Counted from the stretch's first letter, positions 24,972 through 34,198 are shown. The stretch is DNA of 64,000 nt from Rhodococcus pseudokoreensis (GCF_017068395.1 NZ_CP070619.1:5456001-5520000); one strand, 5' to 3'. Made by a program: numbers and translations. Notes: generated by a model not told the origin, from the sequence alone.

Positions 24972-26585
24972 ATGAGTCTGGATACGGATCAGGCGACCAA
25001 CGTCACGTGGAGCCGCGAGGTGGTCCGGGGCACAGTGCACGGCAGGCCGTCCCTGATGTACAAGGACCGGCCGCGTCGCGTCCGCGACCTCCTCATCGAA
25101 GCGCGCCGGTGGGGTGACCGGGAACTGCTCGTCCAAGGTGCGCGGCGGCTGACCTTCCGCGACCACGAGCGGGCCGTCGCGGCAGTGGCGAATCGCCTGT
25201 CCGCATACGGATTCGGCAAGGGCGATCGCGTGTTGCTGCTGGGCTTCAACAGCATCGAGTGGGTCGTGACGTTCTGGGCGATCCAGTCACTCGGAGCGGT
25301 TGCTGCCCTTGGTAATTCGTGGTGGAGCGACAACGAAGTGGATGCGCTCGTTCGGAAGAGCGAATCGAAGCTGGTCATTTCCGAACGCGAAATCCACTCC
25401 GCGCCGCGCATCTCCTTCACCGAGCTTCGCGCCATCGTCGATGCCGGGGACCCGGCGGTACTCCCCGAGGTGCACGTCAGCGAGGAGGACCCGGCCGTCA
25501 TCATGTTCAGCTCGGGAACCACCGGTGCGCCCAAGGGCATCCTCAAGTCCCAGCGCTCGATCATCGGAAACCTGCACAACCTGCTGGCCATGACACGGCG
25601 ACTCCCCAGCGAACTCACCGACGACCATCCCGGGACGACCAGTCTGCAGACGGTTCCCCTCTTCCATCTCGCGGGTGTCCAGGTGAGCTGCGGAACCCTT
25701 CTCCAGGGCGGAAAACTCGTCCTGCTCGACGGCAAGTTCGACCCCGCCGATGTACTGCGCCTGATCGAGACCGAAAAGGTGAAGTCCTGGGGCAGCATCC
25801 CGACGATGGTGTCGCGGGTTCTCGACCATCCCGCGCTCGGCGACCACGACACCTCGACCCTCAGCTCGATCCCGCTGGGAGGCTCACCAGTCCCGGCCAC
25901 GATGCGGTCGCGGATCGAAGAGGCGTTCCCCAACGTCAAGAAGCGGGTGGGAAGTCTCTACGGACTCACCGAGACGGGTGGGTTGCTCGCCGCGGGCGCC
26001 GGCGCGGAGATCGGCAGTCACGCCGGCCGGGTCGGAAAGGCCCTCCCGGTTGTCGAACTGCGGATCGCCGATCCCGACGAGAACGGCGTCGGCGAGATCC
26101 TCGGGCGCACACCCAACGTGCCGGAGGGATATCTCGGGGAGGGGCCGATCGAGGACGCCGACGGGTGGATCCGCACGGGTGACCTGGGGCGGATCGATGA
26201 CGAGGGCTACCTCTACGTCACCGGACGCGTAAAAGAAGTGATCATCCGAGGCGGCGAGAACATCGCGTCCGCCAACATCGAGAACACCCTGCTGAAGCAT
26301 CCGGCCGTTGCAGAGGCAGGCGTGCTCGGCCTACCGGACGACGACCTCGGCGAAATTGTCGGCGCGGTGGTCGTACCGCACGCAGACGCGGACCTGCCCA
26401 CGATCGCGGCACTCACGGACCACTGCAAGCAACTGCTCGCGCGTTACGAAATCCCGGAGCGGTGGTGGATCCGGCGAGAGCAGCTTCCGATGAGCGGAAT
26501 CGGGAAGATGGCGAAGCGCGATCTGGGACAGCAGTGGATCGATCTCGGCGCCGCCGACCTCGTCGACGAGCTCAGCGCAACCTGA
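24972..26585 (+). CDS. AMP-forming acyl-CoA ligase (set A)
   Basis: This ANL-superfamily ligase of 537 residues activates a carboxylic acid with ATP and CoA. The P-loop-like motif MFSSGTTGAPKG is near residues 178-189, the YGLTE motif follows, then TGDLGRIDDEGYLYVTGR with the adenylate-binding aspartate, and the C-terminal lysine motif GIGKMAKRDL. The ATG at 24972 has GGAAGGA upstream; an upstream ATG would place the operator inside the gene. The ligase at 45379-47040 is its paralogue; both begin with a WSRE...HGRP motif. The acid is unknown. In context it would be the oxidised product of the P450/SDR/ALDH steps. Confidence 0.92.
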   Translation: MSLDTDQATNVTWSREVVRGTVHGRPSLMYKDRPRRVRDLLIEARRWGDRELLVQGARRLTFRDHERAVAAVANRLSAYGFGKGDRVLLLGFNSIEWVVTFWAIQSLGAVAALGNSWWSDNEVDALVRKSESKLVISEREIHSAPRISFTELRAIVDAGDPAVLPEVHVSEEDPAVIMFSSGTTGAPKGILKSQRSIIGNLHNLLAMTRRLPSELTDDHPGTTSLQTVPLFHLAGVQVSCGTLLQGGKLVLLDGKFDPADVLRLIETEKVKSWGSIPTMVSRVLDHPALGDHDTSTLSSIPLGGSPVPATMRSRIEEAFPNVKKRVGSLYGLTETGGLLAAGAGAEIGSHAGRVGKALPVVELRIADPDENGVGEILGRTPNVPEGYLGEGPIEDADGWIRTGDLGRIDDEGYLYVTGRVKEVIIRGGENIASANIENTLLKHPAVAEAGVLGLPDDDLGEIVGAVVVPHADADLPTIAALTDHCKQLLARYEIPERWWIRREQLPMSGIGKMAKRDLGQQWIDLGAADLVDELSAT

Positions 26586-26648
26586 CGTCGGGTAACCCCC
26601 AATCAGACCATGGCACCGCACACCGGTGACGGAGGAAGAGAGGTCGAA

Positions 26649-27782
26649 GTGACCGGAACGCTGACGGGAGTGCGGGTCGTCGAAATGGGCGGCCAGGGCC
26701 CGGCACCGTTTTGCGCGATGCTGCTGGCGGACATGGGAGCGGACGTGATTCGCGTGGAACGCCCGACCTCCGATCCCGAGAAGACGCGGAAGCTGGACAG
26801 CTTCGGCCGCGGCAGGCGGTCGATCGTCGTGGATGTGAAAGAAGCCGCCGGTCGAGACCTCGTCCGGGAGCTCATCGCCACCGCCGACGTGCTCATCGAG
26901 GGGAATCGCCCGGGGGTCATGGAACGACTCGGCCTCGGCCCCGACGACTGCCTGTCCACGAATCCCGGTCTCGTCTACGGCCGGATGACCGGGTGGGGGC
27001 AGAACGGTCCGCTGGCACAGGTGGCCGGGCACGACATCAACTACATCGCGGTCGCCGGCGCACTGGAGCCGATCGGGCGGTCCGGCGACGCGCCGGTCCC
27101 ACCCCTGGCCCTCGTCGGAGATTTCGGTGGTGGCGGGATGCTGCTCGCAGTGGGTATCTGTGGCGCACTCGTCGAGCGCTCGGCGTCCGGCCGCGGGCAG
27201 GTCGTGGACGCCGCCTGCGTCGACGGCGCTTCGCTGCTGATGACCGTCGTACACCACCTTCGGTCGGTGGGGCGGTGGGCGGATGACCGGGGCACGAACC
27301 TCTTCGACAGCGGCGCACCGTTCTACGAGGTCTACGAAACCCGCGACGGCGGATACGTCTCCGTCGGCGCGGTGGAACCGAAGTTCTACGAGCAGTTGGT
27401 CGACGTTCTGCGGCTCGACCGGGACCAGATGTTCCCGCAATTCGATCGCAGCCAGTGGCAGAGCCGCAAGAAGCTGCTGGCGGCGGCGTTCGCCGAACGA
27501 ACACGGGACGACTGGTGTGCGGTGATGGCCGAGGCGGAAGCATGCTTCGCGCCGGTGCTGTCGCCGGGCGAGGCCGAGACGCACCCCCATCACCGGGAAC
27601 GCGATGCATTCGTCGACGTCGACGGATTCCTCGAACCCGCACCGGCACCGCGCTTCGGCCGGACGCCGTCACACGCTCATCCGCGCCCGAAACCCGGGCA
27701 GGACACCGACAGCATCTTGTCCGAGCTCGGCTGGGCCAAGGACAGAATTTCAACACTTCGAACAGCAGGGGTGATCGGATGA
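26649..27782 (+). CDS. Alpha-methylacyl-CoA racemase-like CaiB family protein (set A)
   Basis: This family III enzyme of 377 residues carries the racemase residues rather than the transferase aspartate pattern: His128 (AGHD), Asp158 (VGDFGG) and Glu243 (VEPKFY), matching the His/Asp/Glu set of Mycobacterium Mcr and mammalian AMACR in order and spacing. These enzymes invert the 2-methyl centre of branched acyl-CoAs. The finding therefore suggests an alpha-methyl-branched CoA intermediate. The start is GTG with GGAGGAAGAGAGG upstream. Its stop overlaps the acyl-CoA dehydrogenase ATG. The paralogue is 44229-45350. Confidence 0.88.
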   Translation: MTGTLTGVRVVEMGGQGPAPFCAMLLADMGADVIRVERPTSDPEKTRKLDSFGRGRRSIVVDVKEAAGRDLVRELIATADVLIEGNRPGVMERLGLGPDDCLSTNPGLVYGRMTGWGQNGPLAQVAGHDINYIAVAGALEPIGRSGDAPVPPLALVGDFGGGGMLLAVGICGALVERSASGRGQVVDAACVDGASLLMTVVHHLRSVGRWADDRGTNLFDSGAPFYEVYETRDGGYVSVGAVEPKFYEQLVDVLRLDRDQMFPQFDRSQWQSRKKLLAAAFAERTRDDWCAVMAEAEACFAPVLSPGEAETHPHHRERDAFVDVDGFLEPAPAPRFGRTPSHAHPRPKPGQDTDSILSELGWAKDRISTLRTAGVIG

Positions 27783-29023
27783 CCATCGAAGCAGACGCAC
27801 AGAGCACAACGGCCACTCTCTCGCCGGCGGAGTTCGAACGCGAGGTTCTCGCGTTCCTGGAACGCAACGCACCGAGACGCGGTGGTGCGCGCGAGAAACT
27901 GACATGGGGCGTGGGCGAAGACACGGGTGTGGACCTGTGGGAAGAGCCGGATTCGGAGGAGGAGCGGGCTCGACTCGCCGAGGCCCGGGACTGGCGCCGC
28001 ACGCGGTTCGATGCGGGGTTCGGTTGGCTGGACGGGCCGGCGGAGTTCGGGGGCCGTGGTCTCCCGTCGAAGTATTCACGGCTGTACCGCCGACTCGAAC
28101 GCCAATTCGATGTACCCGCCGACAACTACTTCAAGCTCGACCACGTCGTCGGCCCCGTCATCTTGAAGTACGCGAACGACGACACCAAGCGGGAGGTGCC
28201 CCGCGCTCTGCACCGCGGAGACCTGATGGCGTGCGAACTCTTCAGTGAACCCGAGGCCGGATCAGATCTGTTCTCCGCGCGCACCAAGGCGACCCGAGAC
28301 GACACCGGCTGGCGGATCAACGGGCAGAAGGTGTGGACCTCGGATGCACACCTCGCCGATGTCGGAGTGGTGTTCTGCCGTACCGGAACCGAGGCCGGAA
28401 AGTCCGGGTTCTCCGCTTTTCTCATCGATATGCACCAACCCGGGGTCAAGGTACTTCCCCTGAAGCAGATGACGGGCGGAGCTGCCTTCAACGAGGTCTA
28501 TTTCGACGACGCTCATGTTCCGGCCTCCGGTTTGCTCGGCGAGATCGGCCAGGGATGGGACATCGTCCGCGAGATCCTCGCGCGCGAGCGCGCCGGAATC
28601 GGCGGCGGAATGGGGAAATCGGGCTCCGGCATCGCAAACGGCGAGCGGCTGGTCGAAATGGTCCGCGGTGTGGGCGTTTCGGACGACCCCCTCGTCCGAC
28701 AGGACCTCATCAAAGCCATGACCGGCTTCTGGGCGGCCCGGCAACTCGGCGCCCAGGGGACGGACATGGTCGCCGCCCCGTTCCTGCGCAGCGATCCCGC
28801 CCCATTGGTGAGCAAGCTCGCGCTCAGCATCAATCTCCGCAAAGTCGCGGATTTCGTGAGCAACGTACTCGGTCCCAAGCTCGCCGCCGATACCGGCGAA
28901 TGGGGCACCTTCTCGTGGAACTCCTTCGTCCTGGGAGAGCCCGGTGTGCACATCTTCGCCGGCACCGATGAGATCGTCCGGAATTCGATCGCGGAGAAGT
29001 CCCTGGGGATGCCCCGTGACTGA
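27779..29023 (+). CDS. Acyl-CoA dehydrogenase, alpha-type FadE subunit (set A)
   Basis: This acyl-CoA dehydrogenase of 414 residues has the flavin-contact segment ACELFSEPEAGSD, WRINGQKVWTSDAH, and a C-terminal FAGTDEIVRNSIAEKSLG. It has no glutamate at the MCAD catalytic position (FAGT for YEGT), but a glutamate in LARERAGIG falls in the region used as base by isovaleryl-CoA dehydrogenase and several FadE proteins. This assignment needs a structure alignment. It overlaps the racemase stop by 4 bases. The counterpart is 51494-52735, which is coupled to a beta-type subunit; here the beta-type gene is probably 4929-6044. Confidence 0.88.
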   Translation: MTIEADAQSTTATLSPAEFEREVLAFLERNAPRRGGAREKLTWGVGEDTGVDLWEEPDSEEERARLAEARDWRRTRFDAGFGWLDGPAEFGGRGLPSKYSRLYRRLERQFDVPADNYFKLDHVVGPVILKYANDDTKREVPRALHRGDLMACELFSEPEAGSDLFSARTKATRDDTGWRINGQKVWTSDAHLADVGVVFCRTGTEAGKSGFSAFLIDMHQPGVKVLPLKQMTGGAAFNEVYFDDAHVPASGLLGEIGQGWDIVREILARERAGIGGGMGKSGSGIANGERLVEMVRGVGVSDDPLVRQDLIKAMTGFWAARQLGAQGTDMVAAPFLRSDPAPLVSKLALSINLRKVADFVSNVLGPKLAADTGEWGTFSWNSFVLGEPGVHIFAGTDEIVRNSIAEKSLGMPRD

Positions 29024-29807
29024 TATCGCGCGGTGCCGGCCACCCCTGTACAACGCGACGCGGCCGAACGCCCACAGGGTTCCCACATCGGCTCGCGTCG
29101 TCATCGTGCACGGATCGATGGACTCGTCGGCGAGCTTCGCGCGCGTCGAGGATCGGCTGCCGGACCTGAATGTCACGCGATACGACCGGCGCGGATATGG
29201 ACGGTCGAGGCACCCGGGCGACGACGCCCTCGATGTCGCCGGGCATGTCGAGGATCTTGTCTCCGTGCTGGGCGACGACCCCGCGGTCGTGCTGGGGCAC
29301 AGCTTCGGTGGCGTCATCGCGCTCGCTGCGGCCGCGACGGCACCGGATCTGGTGCGCGGTGTCGTGGCCTACGAAGCACCCATGCCGTGGGCGCCGTGGT
29401 GGCCGGAAGTCCCGCTGCCGGAGAGTCTCGATTGCGATCGTGGGGAACTCGACCGGGCTGCAGAGACATTCATGCGCAGGGCTATGGGCACGGAGCGATG
29501 GGACGAACTCCCGTCGGACAAGAAGGGGTCGTTTCTCGCCAGCGCACCGGCCTGGGCAACCGAACTGTGGTCAGCCGTTCACGGCATCCCCGCGCCGTAC
29601 CACCCAGCGCGGATACGTGTTCCGGTCGTGTCGGCCTACGGCACGGCGACAGACCCACGGCACACGCGTGCCGCCCGCGTCCTGGCCGCGGAAGTCCGGG
29701 GCGCGAAACTCGTGCAGATCGACGGCGCCGACCACGTGGTGCATCGACGCCGACCCGACCCACTGGCGGATCTCATCCGGCAGCTCGATGCCGAATGCGC
29801 AGCCTGA
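29016..29807 (+). CDS. Alpha/beta hydrolase
   Basis: This alpha/beta-hydrolase fold protein of 263 residues has nucleophile Ser96 in GHSFGG, oxyanion-hole motif HGSMDSS near 33-39, a late acid-histidine pair ending in GADHVVHRR, and no signal peptide. It could hydrolyse an ester, lactone or C-C bond (MhpC-like), or a CoA thioester. The GTG start at 29016 overlaps the acyl-CoA dehydrogenase stop by 8 bases, so it belongs to the ligase-racemase-dehydrogenase operon. Set B lacks an equivalent. The specific reaction cannot be inferred. Confidence 0.82.
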   Translation: MTDIARCRPPLYNATRPNAHRVPTSARVVIVHGSMDSSASFARVEDRLPDLNVTRYDRRGYGRSRHPGDDALDVAGHVEDLVSVLGDDPAVVLGHSFGGVIALAAAATAPDLVRGVVAYEAPMPWAPWWPEVPLPESLDCDRGELDRAAETFMRRAMGTERWDELPSDKKGSFLASAPAWATELWSAVHGIPAPYHPARIRVPVVSAYGTATDPRHTRAARVLAAEVRGAKLVQIDGADHVVHRRRPDPLADLIRQLDAECAA

Positions 29808-29858
29808 AACACATCCGAACCCGCGCGACAAGCTACAGCTGAGGAAAGAAGAAACGCG

Positions 29859-30611
29859 ATGCAATTGCGAAACAAGCGCATCATCGTCACCGGAGCCGCA
29901 CAGGGCGTCGGTGAGTCCACGGCGCGCGCCCTGGCGCGCGAAGGAGCCAGCGTCGTGGCGATGGACGTAGACGAGGATCGCGTCCGCGCGACGGCACACT
30001 CGATTGCCGCAGAAACCGGTGGAGACACGACTTTTCAGGTTGTGGACGTCTCCGATCGCGGCCAGGTCTTCGACGCCGTCGCCGCGGCGGCGGATCGACT
30101 CGGTGGATTGGACGTGCTGGTCAACGTTGCCGGTGTGCAACGAGCCAAGCCTGCGGAAGAACTCGCGCCGGAAGACTTCGACTTTCTCCTGAACGTCAAT
30201 GTGCGCGGCACCTTCTACACCAACCAGGCCGCTTTCACGGCAATGAAGGCCTCCGGTGGGGGACACATCATCAATTTCGGTTCCGATGCCGGTATGACTG
30301 CGATCCGCCAACTCGGCGGGTACGCGGCGACCAAGGGTGCGGTACATGCGTGGACCCGCACCATCGCCCTGGAGTTCGCCCAGCACGGGGTCCGCGCGAA
30401 CATCGTCGTTCCGGCGATGAAGACCGCCATGACTCGCGCCGGAGCGAAGGAGGGACGTGCGGGCGTCTACGCCAAGGTTCCGCTGGGCGGCGATCTCGGA
30501 GATCCCGATCGCGACCTGGCCCCCGTCATGGTGTTCCTCGCCGGCGACGGATCCCGCTTCATGACCGGCCAGACGATCTGTGTGAACGGAGGAATCGGCA
30601 TGGCGAGATAG
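29859..30611 (+). CDS. Short-chain dehydrogenase/reductase
   Basis: This is a classical SDR of 250 residues: nucleotide loop TGAAQGVG near 12-19, NVAG motif, catalytic YAATK (tyrosine and lysine) and a C-terminal CVNGG block. In this operon it is a candidate 3-hydroxyacyl-CoA dehydrogenase, acting after the hydratase, though SDRs of this type act on many alcohols. GAGGAAAGAAG precedes the ATG. A second SDR follows after about 60 bases. Confidence 0.85.
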   Translation: MQLRNKRIIVTGAAQGVGESTARALAREGASVVAMDVDEDRVRATAHSIAAETGGDTTFQVVDVSDRGQVFDAVAAAADRLGGLDVLVNVAGVQRAKPAEELAPEDFDFLLNVNVRGTFYTNQAAFTAMKASGGGHIINFGSDAGMTAIRQLGGYAATKGAVHAWTRTIALEFAQHGVRANIVVPAMKTAMTRAGAKEGRAGVYAKVPLGGDLGDPDRDLAPVMVFLAGDGSRFMTGQTICVNGGIGMAR

Positions 30612-30669
30612 CGCTTCCCACAAGGACACACCATTGCTGATTTCGCACGACAAACAGGAGAAGAAGAAA

Positions 30670-31467
30670 ATGGGCATTCTCGACGGGAAGGTAGCCCTGG
30701 TAACGGGCGCCAGCCGAGGTATCGGAGCCGCCATCGCCGAGGAATTCGCGCGGGAAGGCGCCTCGGTGATCGTGACCGCGCGTTCGAGTTCCGAGCAACC
30801 GGGCAAGCTCCCCGGAACACTGGAGGAGACCGCCGAAGCCATCCACGCGGCGGGGGGTGACTCGTTGTCGATCGTCGCAGACTTGACGAATCCGGAAGAC
30901 CGGGAGCGCATCATGCGCGACAGCGTGCGCCGTTTCGGCAAGGTGGACATCCTGGTCAACAACGCCGCCGTCACGTTCTTCCAGCCCGGCGCCGACCTCG
31001 CGCTGCGCCGACTCCAGTTGATGTTCGACATCCAGGTTCAGGCCCCCATGCACCTGAGCCAACTCGCACTCCCCGGGATGCGCGAGAGAGGTGAGGGCTG
31101 GATGCTCAACATCACCTCGAGCGAATCACGCCATCCCGAGGTTCCCCCGTCGCGATTCAACGCCAAGGGAACAACTACCGGCTACGGGATGGTCAAGGCC
31201 GCCCTCGAGAGGATGACGACGGGCTTCGCCGCCGAGAATCTCCAGCACGGCATCACCGTCAACGCCCTGCGGCCGTCCAGGTTGGTGGCGACGCCCGGAC
31301 CGGTGTTCCACGGCGTCCTCCAGGCGGACGACCCCGAAGCCGAGAGCCCCGATGTGATGGCGCGGGCCGCCGTCATCCTCTGTTCGGCGAGCCCGCACCG
31401 CATCACGGGCGAGATCGTCGAATCCGAGCACGTCCTGGAGCAGTGGCAGCCCGAACCTCTCGACTAG
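30670..31467 (+). CDS. Short-chain dehydrogenase/reductase
   Basis: This SDR of 265 residues has loop TGASRGIG, NNAA in place of NNAG, and catalytic YGMVK. An insertion before the active site (HPEVPPSRFNAKG) and the C-terminal ESEHVLEQW in place of the usual VDGG block mark it as a different subgroup from the neighbours at 29859 and 10232. It may act on a bulkier or CoA-linked substrate. The ATG at 30670 has AGGAG 9 bases upstream; an ATG 12 codons earlier is less likely. It is in line with the enoyl-CoA hydratase gene that follows. Confidence 0.83.
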   Translation: MGILDGKVALVTGASRGIGAAIAEEFAREGASVIVTARSSSEQPGKLPGTLEETAEAIHAAGGDSLSIVADLTNPEDRERIMRDSVRRFGKVDILVNNAAVTFFQPGADLALRRLQLMFDIQVQAPMHLSQLALPGMRERGEGWMLNITSSESRHPEVPPSRFNAKGTTTGYGMVKAALERMTTGFAAENLQHGITVNALRPSRLVATPGPVFHGVLQADDPEAESPDVMARAAVILCSASPHRITGEIVESEHVLEQWQPEPLD

Positions 31468-31519
31468 TCGAGGCCCGGCTCCTCGAACAACCTCCCGCAC
31501 AAGGCAAGAGAAGGCAACG

Positions 31520-32371
31520 ATGGAACTCAAAGTCACGAAATACGAGATCGACGACCACGGGATCGCAACAGTGTGGTTCCACCGTCCCGGGCGCGGCAAC
31601 TCGTGGACGAACCTCATGAATACCGAGTACCGCTGGATCATGGACACTCTCGACAACGACCCCACGGTGCGAGTCGTCGTGCTGACCGGCAGCGGCAACC
31701 AGTTCTGCGTCGGAGCGGACACCAAGGCCCTCAATTTCTACACCACGAGCACGGACGACTACGCGGATACCGTCGACGCGAGCGCGGCCGCGCAACCGGG
31801 GACGGGTGTGAACCCGGAGTTCGAGACCGACGTCATCTGGCAGTGGGGTCTGCGCGTACCGGTGATTGCCGCCATCAACGGTGCATGTGCGGGCATCGCA
31901 GCAGCCATCGCCAGCTTCTGCGACTTCCGGTTCGCCGCCGAGGGAATCAAATTTACGACGTCGACACCTCGTCTCGGTCTTCCCGCGGAGTACGGACTGT
32001 CGTGGATCCTCCCGCGCATCGTCGGCCTCACACACGCCGCTGACATTCTGTACACCGGACGAATCGTCTACTCGGAGGAACTCGACAAGATGGGCTTCCT
32101 CAACGGGTTGTTCCCGCGCGAAAACTTCATGGACGAGGTCTACAAGGTGGCCCGGATGGTTGCGACCCAGGTTTCTCCCGCCTCGGTCACCTCCGCGAAG
32201 CGGCAGATGTACGCGGACCTTCTGCACCTCGCACCCCGACAGTCGATCGACGGCTCGAAGGATCTCATCGGTCACTTCATGCGTCAGGGCGATTTCAAAG
32301 AAGGCATCGCCGCCTACAACGAGGGGCGACCGCCGCGGTTCGGCGACCCTGCGATCGGCGAAAAGGTCTAG
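31520..32371 (+). CDS. Enoyl-CoA hydratase/isomerase family protein (set A)
   Basis: This crotonase-fold protein has 283 residues. The oxyanion-hole segments are FCVGADTKA and INGACAGIAAA, and a conserved glutamate in GLPAEYG lies where crotonases carry a catalytic acid. It would hydrate an alpha,beta-unsaturated acyl-CoA, or hydrate and then cleave it to an aldehyde and a short acyl-CoA as feruloyl-CoA hydratase-lyase does. The second option fits the lack of a thiolase in the window. It is very close to 47084-47950 (shared LKVT-YEI start, PGRGNSWT and TPRLGLPAEYGL blocks). GAGAAGG precedes the ATG. A long hairpin follows the stop. Confidence 0.9.
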   Translation: MELKVTKYEIDDHGIATVWFHRPGRGNSWTNLMNTEYRWIMDTLDNDPTVRVVVLTGSGNQFCVGADTKALNFYTTSTDDYADTVDASAAAQPGTGVNPEFETDVIWQWGLRVPVIAAINGACAGIAAAIASFCDFRFAAEGIKFTTSTPRLGLPAEYGLSWILPRIVGLTHAADILYTGRIVYSEELDKMGFLNGLFPRENFMDEVYKVARMVATQVSPASVTSAKRQMYADLLHLAPRQSIDGSKDLIGHFMRQGDFKEGIAAYNEGRPPRFGDPAIGEKV

Positions 32372-32384
32372 GCCCTCCGGGCCC

Positions 32385-32424
32385 GTGCGCCTTTCTGGTT
32401 GTTCCCGCGACCAGAAAGGCGCAC
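32385..32424. terminator. Terminator hairpin after enoyl-CoA hydratase
   Basis: A 15-bp perfect stem (GTGCGCCTTTCTGGT at 32385-32399 with its complement at 32410-32424) and a 10-base loop lie 14 bases after the hydratase stop. It ends the long operon and separates it from the MFS gene that follows. Confidence 0.85.
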
Positions 32425-32564
32425 GAGTGGCGGAGCCGTCCCCACGACATGCTACGAATCATTTGCGCATCGCAACCGCGTTGTTGACCATTTCACTTCC
32501 CGGGCCTACTGTGACTCACGCAACCAGCGGAGTCCGGTTCGACAGTCCCGAAAGGATCAGCGCC

Positions 32565-33836
32565 GTGAAAAGTGATACCTCCCTAGGCACGACTGAACGA
32601 TTGGCCGTAGCTTCACCAGCGATCTCGCGGTATCGGTGGGTCGTCCTCGGTCTGTGCTGGCTGGCCCTGGTCCTGACGTCCGTCGATCGTTCGACGTGGG
32701 GGCCCGCCTCGGTGTTCGTCGGCGAGGACCTCGGAGTGCCGTTGGCCAGCCTCGGATCCTTCGCAACGGCGTACTACATCGGGTACGTCCTTTCGAATGC
32801 CGGCAACGGCTTCCTGAGTGACCGCCTGGGTGGGCGCACGATCGTCACTACGTCCCTGGTCGGCGCCGGAATCTTCATGATGATCTTCGGGTCGACCACC
32901 TCGGCGACCGTCGGCATCGCGGTTCAGGCGGTTGTCGGACTGTTCGCCGGCGCCGACTACGCGGCGGGCGTCAAACTCATCACCAGCTGGTTCCGTCCCG
33001 ACGAGCTCGGGAAGGCGATGGGTATCTTCCTGTCGGCGACGTCGATCGGCGTCGTGGTAGCGAATTCCACCGTTCCCATGCTGATCGAACACTTCGCCTG
33101 GACAACGTCCTACCACCTCTTCGGCGCCCTGTCCGTCGTTGCCGGTGCGGTGTGCTGGTTCCTGCTCCGATCCGGCCCCGTGGACGTACGTGCCGCCGCA
33201 ACCGATTCCGGGTCCACCCGCGCGGTGATCATGACGATCCTGCGCAACCGTAATCTCATGCTCGTCGCAGTCGCCGGCTTCGGCGGATGCTGGGGAACCT
33301 ACGGATTCATCACCTGGTCGAACACCCTGATGATCAAGGGCCACTCGGTGACTCCCTCGACCGCGGGTTTCATTGTGGCACTCTTCGCCGCGCTCGGTGT
33401 CTTCGGCAAACCCCTCATCGGCATCGTCTCCGACCGTTTCAACGGTGCCCGGCGGGTTCCCGCCATGATCGTCCTCGGATGCTTCGCCATCACACTGCTC
33501 GTCTTCGGAATGCTCAGTACACCAATCGGATTCCTGCTCGCCGCACCCTTCCTCGGGCTGTCCGCGTACTGCTACCTGCCCCTGCTCGTGGCACTGATCC
33601 CGCGACTCGTCTCCAGCCACGTCGTCGGCTCGTCAGCGGGTGTCACCAACGCATTCTGGAACATAGGCAGCGTGCTCGTCCCCATCACGGTGGGCGCCGT
33701 GTTCGCAGCATCGGGCAAGTCGTTTCTGGCAGCGTTCGCGACACTCGCGGCCGGGCCTGTCGTGGCAATGGTCGCGTTGTACTTCGTCGACGAACGACCG
33801 AGTTCGGTGTCCGTCGTCGTCGACGCCAAGAGCTGA
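32565..33836 (+). CDS. MFS transporter (not MHS type)
   Basis: This 12-segment major facilitator has 423 residues and resembles the anion:cation symporter/ACS-like group rather than the MHS porters nearby. The N-terminus YRWVVLGLCWLALVLTSVDR and the loop motif GFLSDRLGGR are visible. Substrate could be an aromatic or aliphatic carboxylate. The GTG at 32565 is chosen because AAAGGAT lies 7 bases upstream; the open frame extends much farther but runs through the hydratase gene. It is followed by the small ABM protein and the PaaX-like gene in the same direction. Confidence 0.87.
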   Translation: MKSDTSLGTTERLAVASPAISRYRWVVLGLCWLALVLTSVDRSTWGPASVFVGEDLGVPLASLGSFATAYYIGYVLSNAGNGFLSDRLGGRTIVTTSLVGAGIFMMIFGSTTSATVGIAVQAVVGLFAGADYAAGVKLITSWFRPDELGKAMGIFLSATSIGVVVANSTVPMLIEHFAWTTSYHLFGALSVVAGAVCWFLLRSGPVDVRAAATDSGSTRAVIMTILRNRNLMLVAVAGFGGCWGTYGFITWSNTLMIKGHSVTPSTAGFIVALFAALGVFGKPLIGIVSDRFNGARRVPAMIVLGCFAITLLVFGMLSTPIGFLLAAPFLGLSAYCYLPLLVALIPRLVSSHVVGSSAGVTNAFWNIGSVLVPITVGAVFAASGKSFLAAFATLAAGPVVAMVALYFVDERPSSVSVVVDAKS

Positions 33837-33871
33837 CCGAGCACCCGTGTAGCGAGAAGGGAATCGACCAC

Positions 33872-34168
33872 ATGCCCTACGTCGTCACCGTGAAATGGAC
33901 TGCCAAGCCTGGTGAGGCCTCCGCTGTCGCCGCTGCGATCGACAAACTGATTCCGCCGACTCGCGCCGAGGAGGGGGTCATCCTGTATCAAGCGCACCGC
34001 GACCCTCACGACGACCACTCGTTCTTCTTCTACGAGCAGTACGTCGACGAGGACGCGTTCCGCCGCCATGTCGAGTCCGAGCATGCGAAGACTTTCGGCG
34101 TGAACGACGCCCTTCCGCGCTTGGCGGAACGTGAGTTCACGACCTATCGAACCTGGGAGGACGGGTAG
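33872..34168 (+). CDS. Antibiotic biosynthesis monooxygenase (ABM) domain protein
   Basis: This 98-residue protein is a single ferredoxin-like ABM domain: the VVTVKWTAKPGEASAV strand and helix, then EEGVILYQAHRD, and FYEQYVDEDAFRRHVESEHAK. Such small dimers include quinol monooxygenases (YgiN), heme-degrading enzymes and proteins of unknown role in aromatic catabolic clusters. GAGAAGGGAA precedes the ATG. It lies between a transporter and a PaaX-like regulator, so a role in removing a quinol-type by-product is possible but unsupported. Confidence 0.8.
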   Translation: MPYVVTVKWTAKPGEASAVAAAIDKLIPPTRAEEGVILYQAHRDPHDDHSFFFYEQYVDEDAFRRHVESEHAKTFGVNDALPRLAEREFTTYRTWEDG

Positions 34169-34198
34169 GTCGAGGGCTTCACGTGAGAAGGTGAGAGT

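Noticed and set aside
31866..32564. Upstream extension of the MFS frame into the hydratase gene
   Set aside because: It runs through the hydratase stop and the terminator hairpin at 32385-32424; the GTG at 32565 with AAAGGAT fits better.
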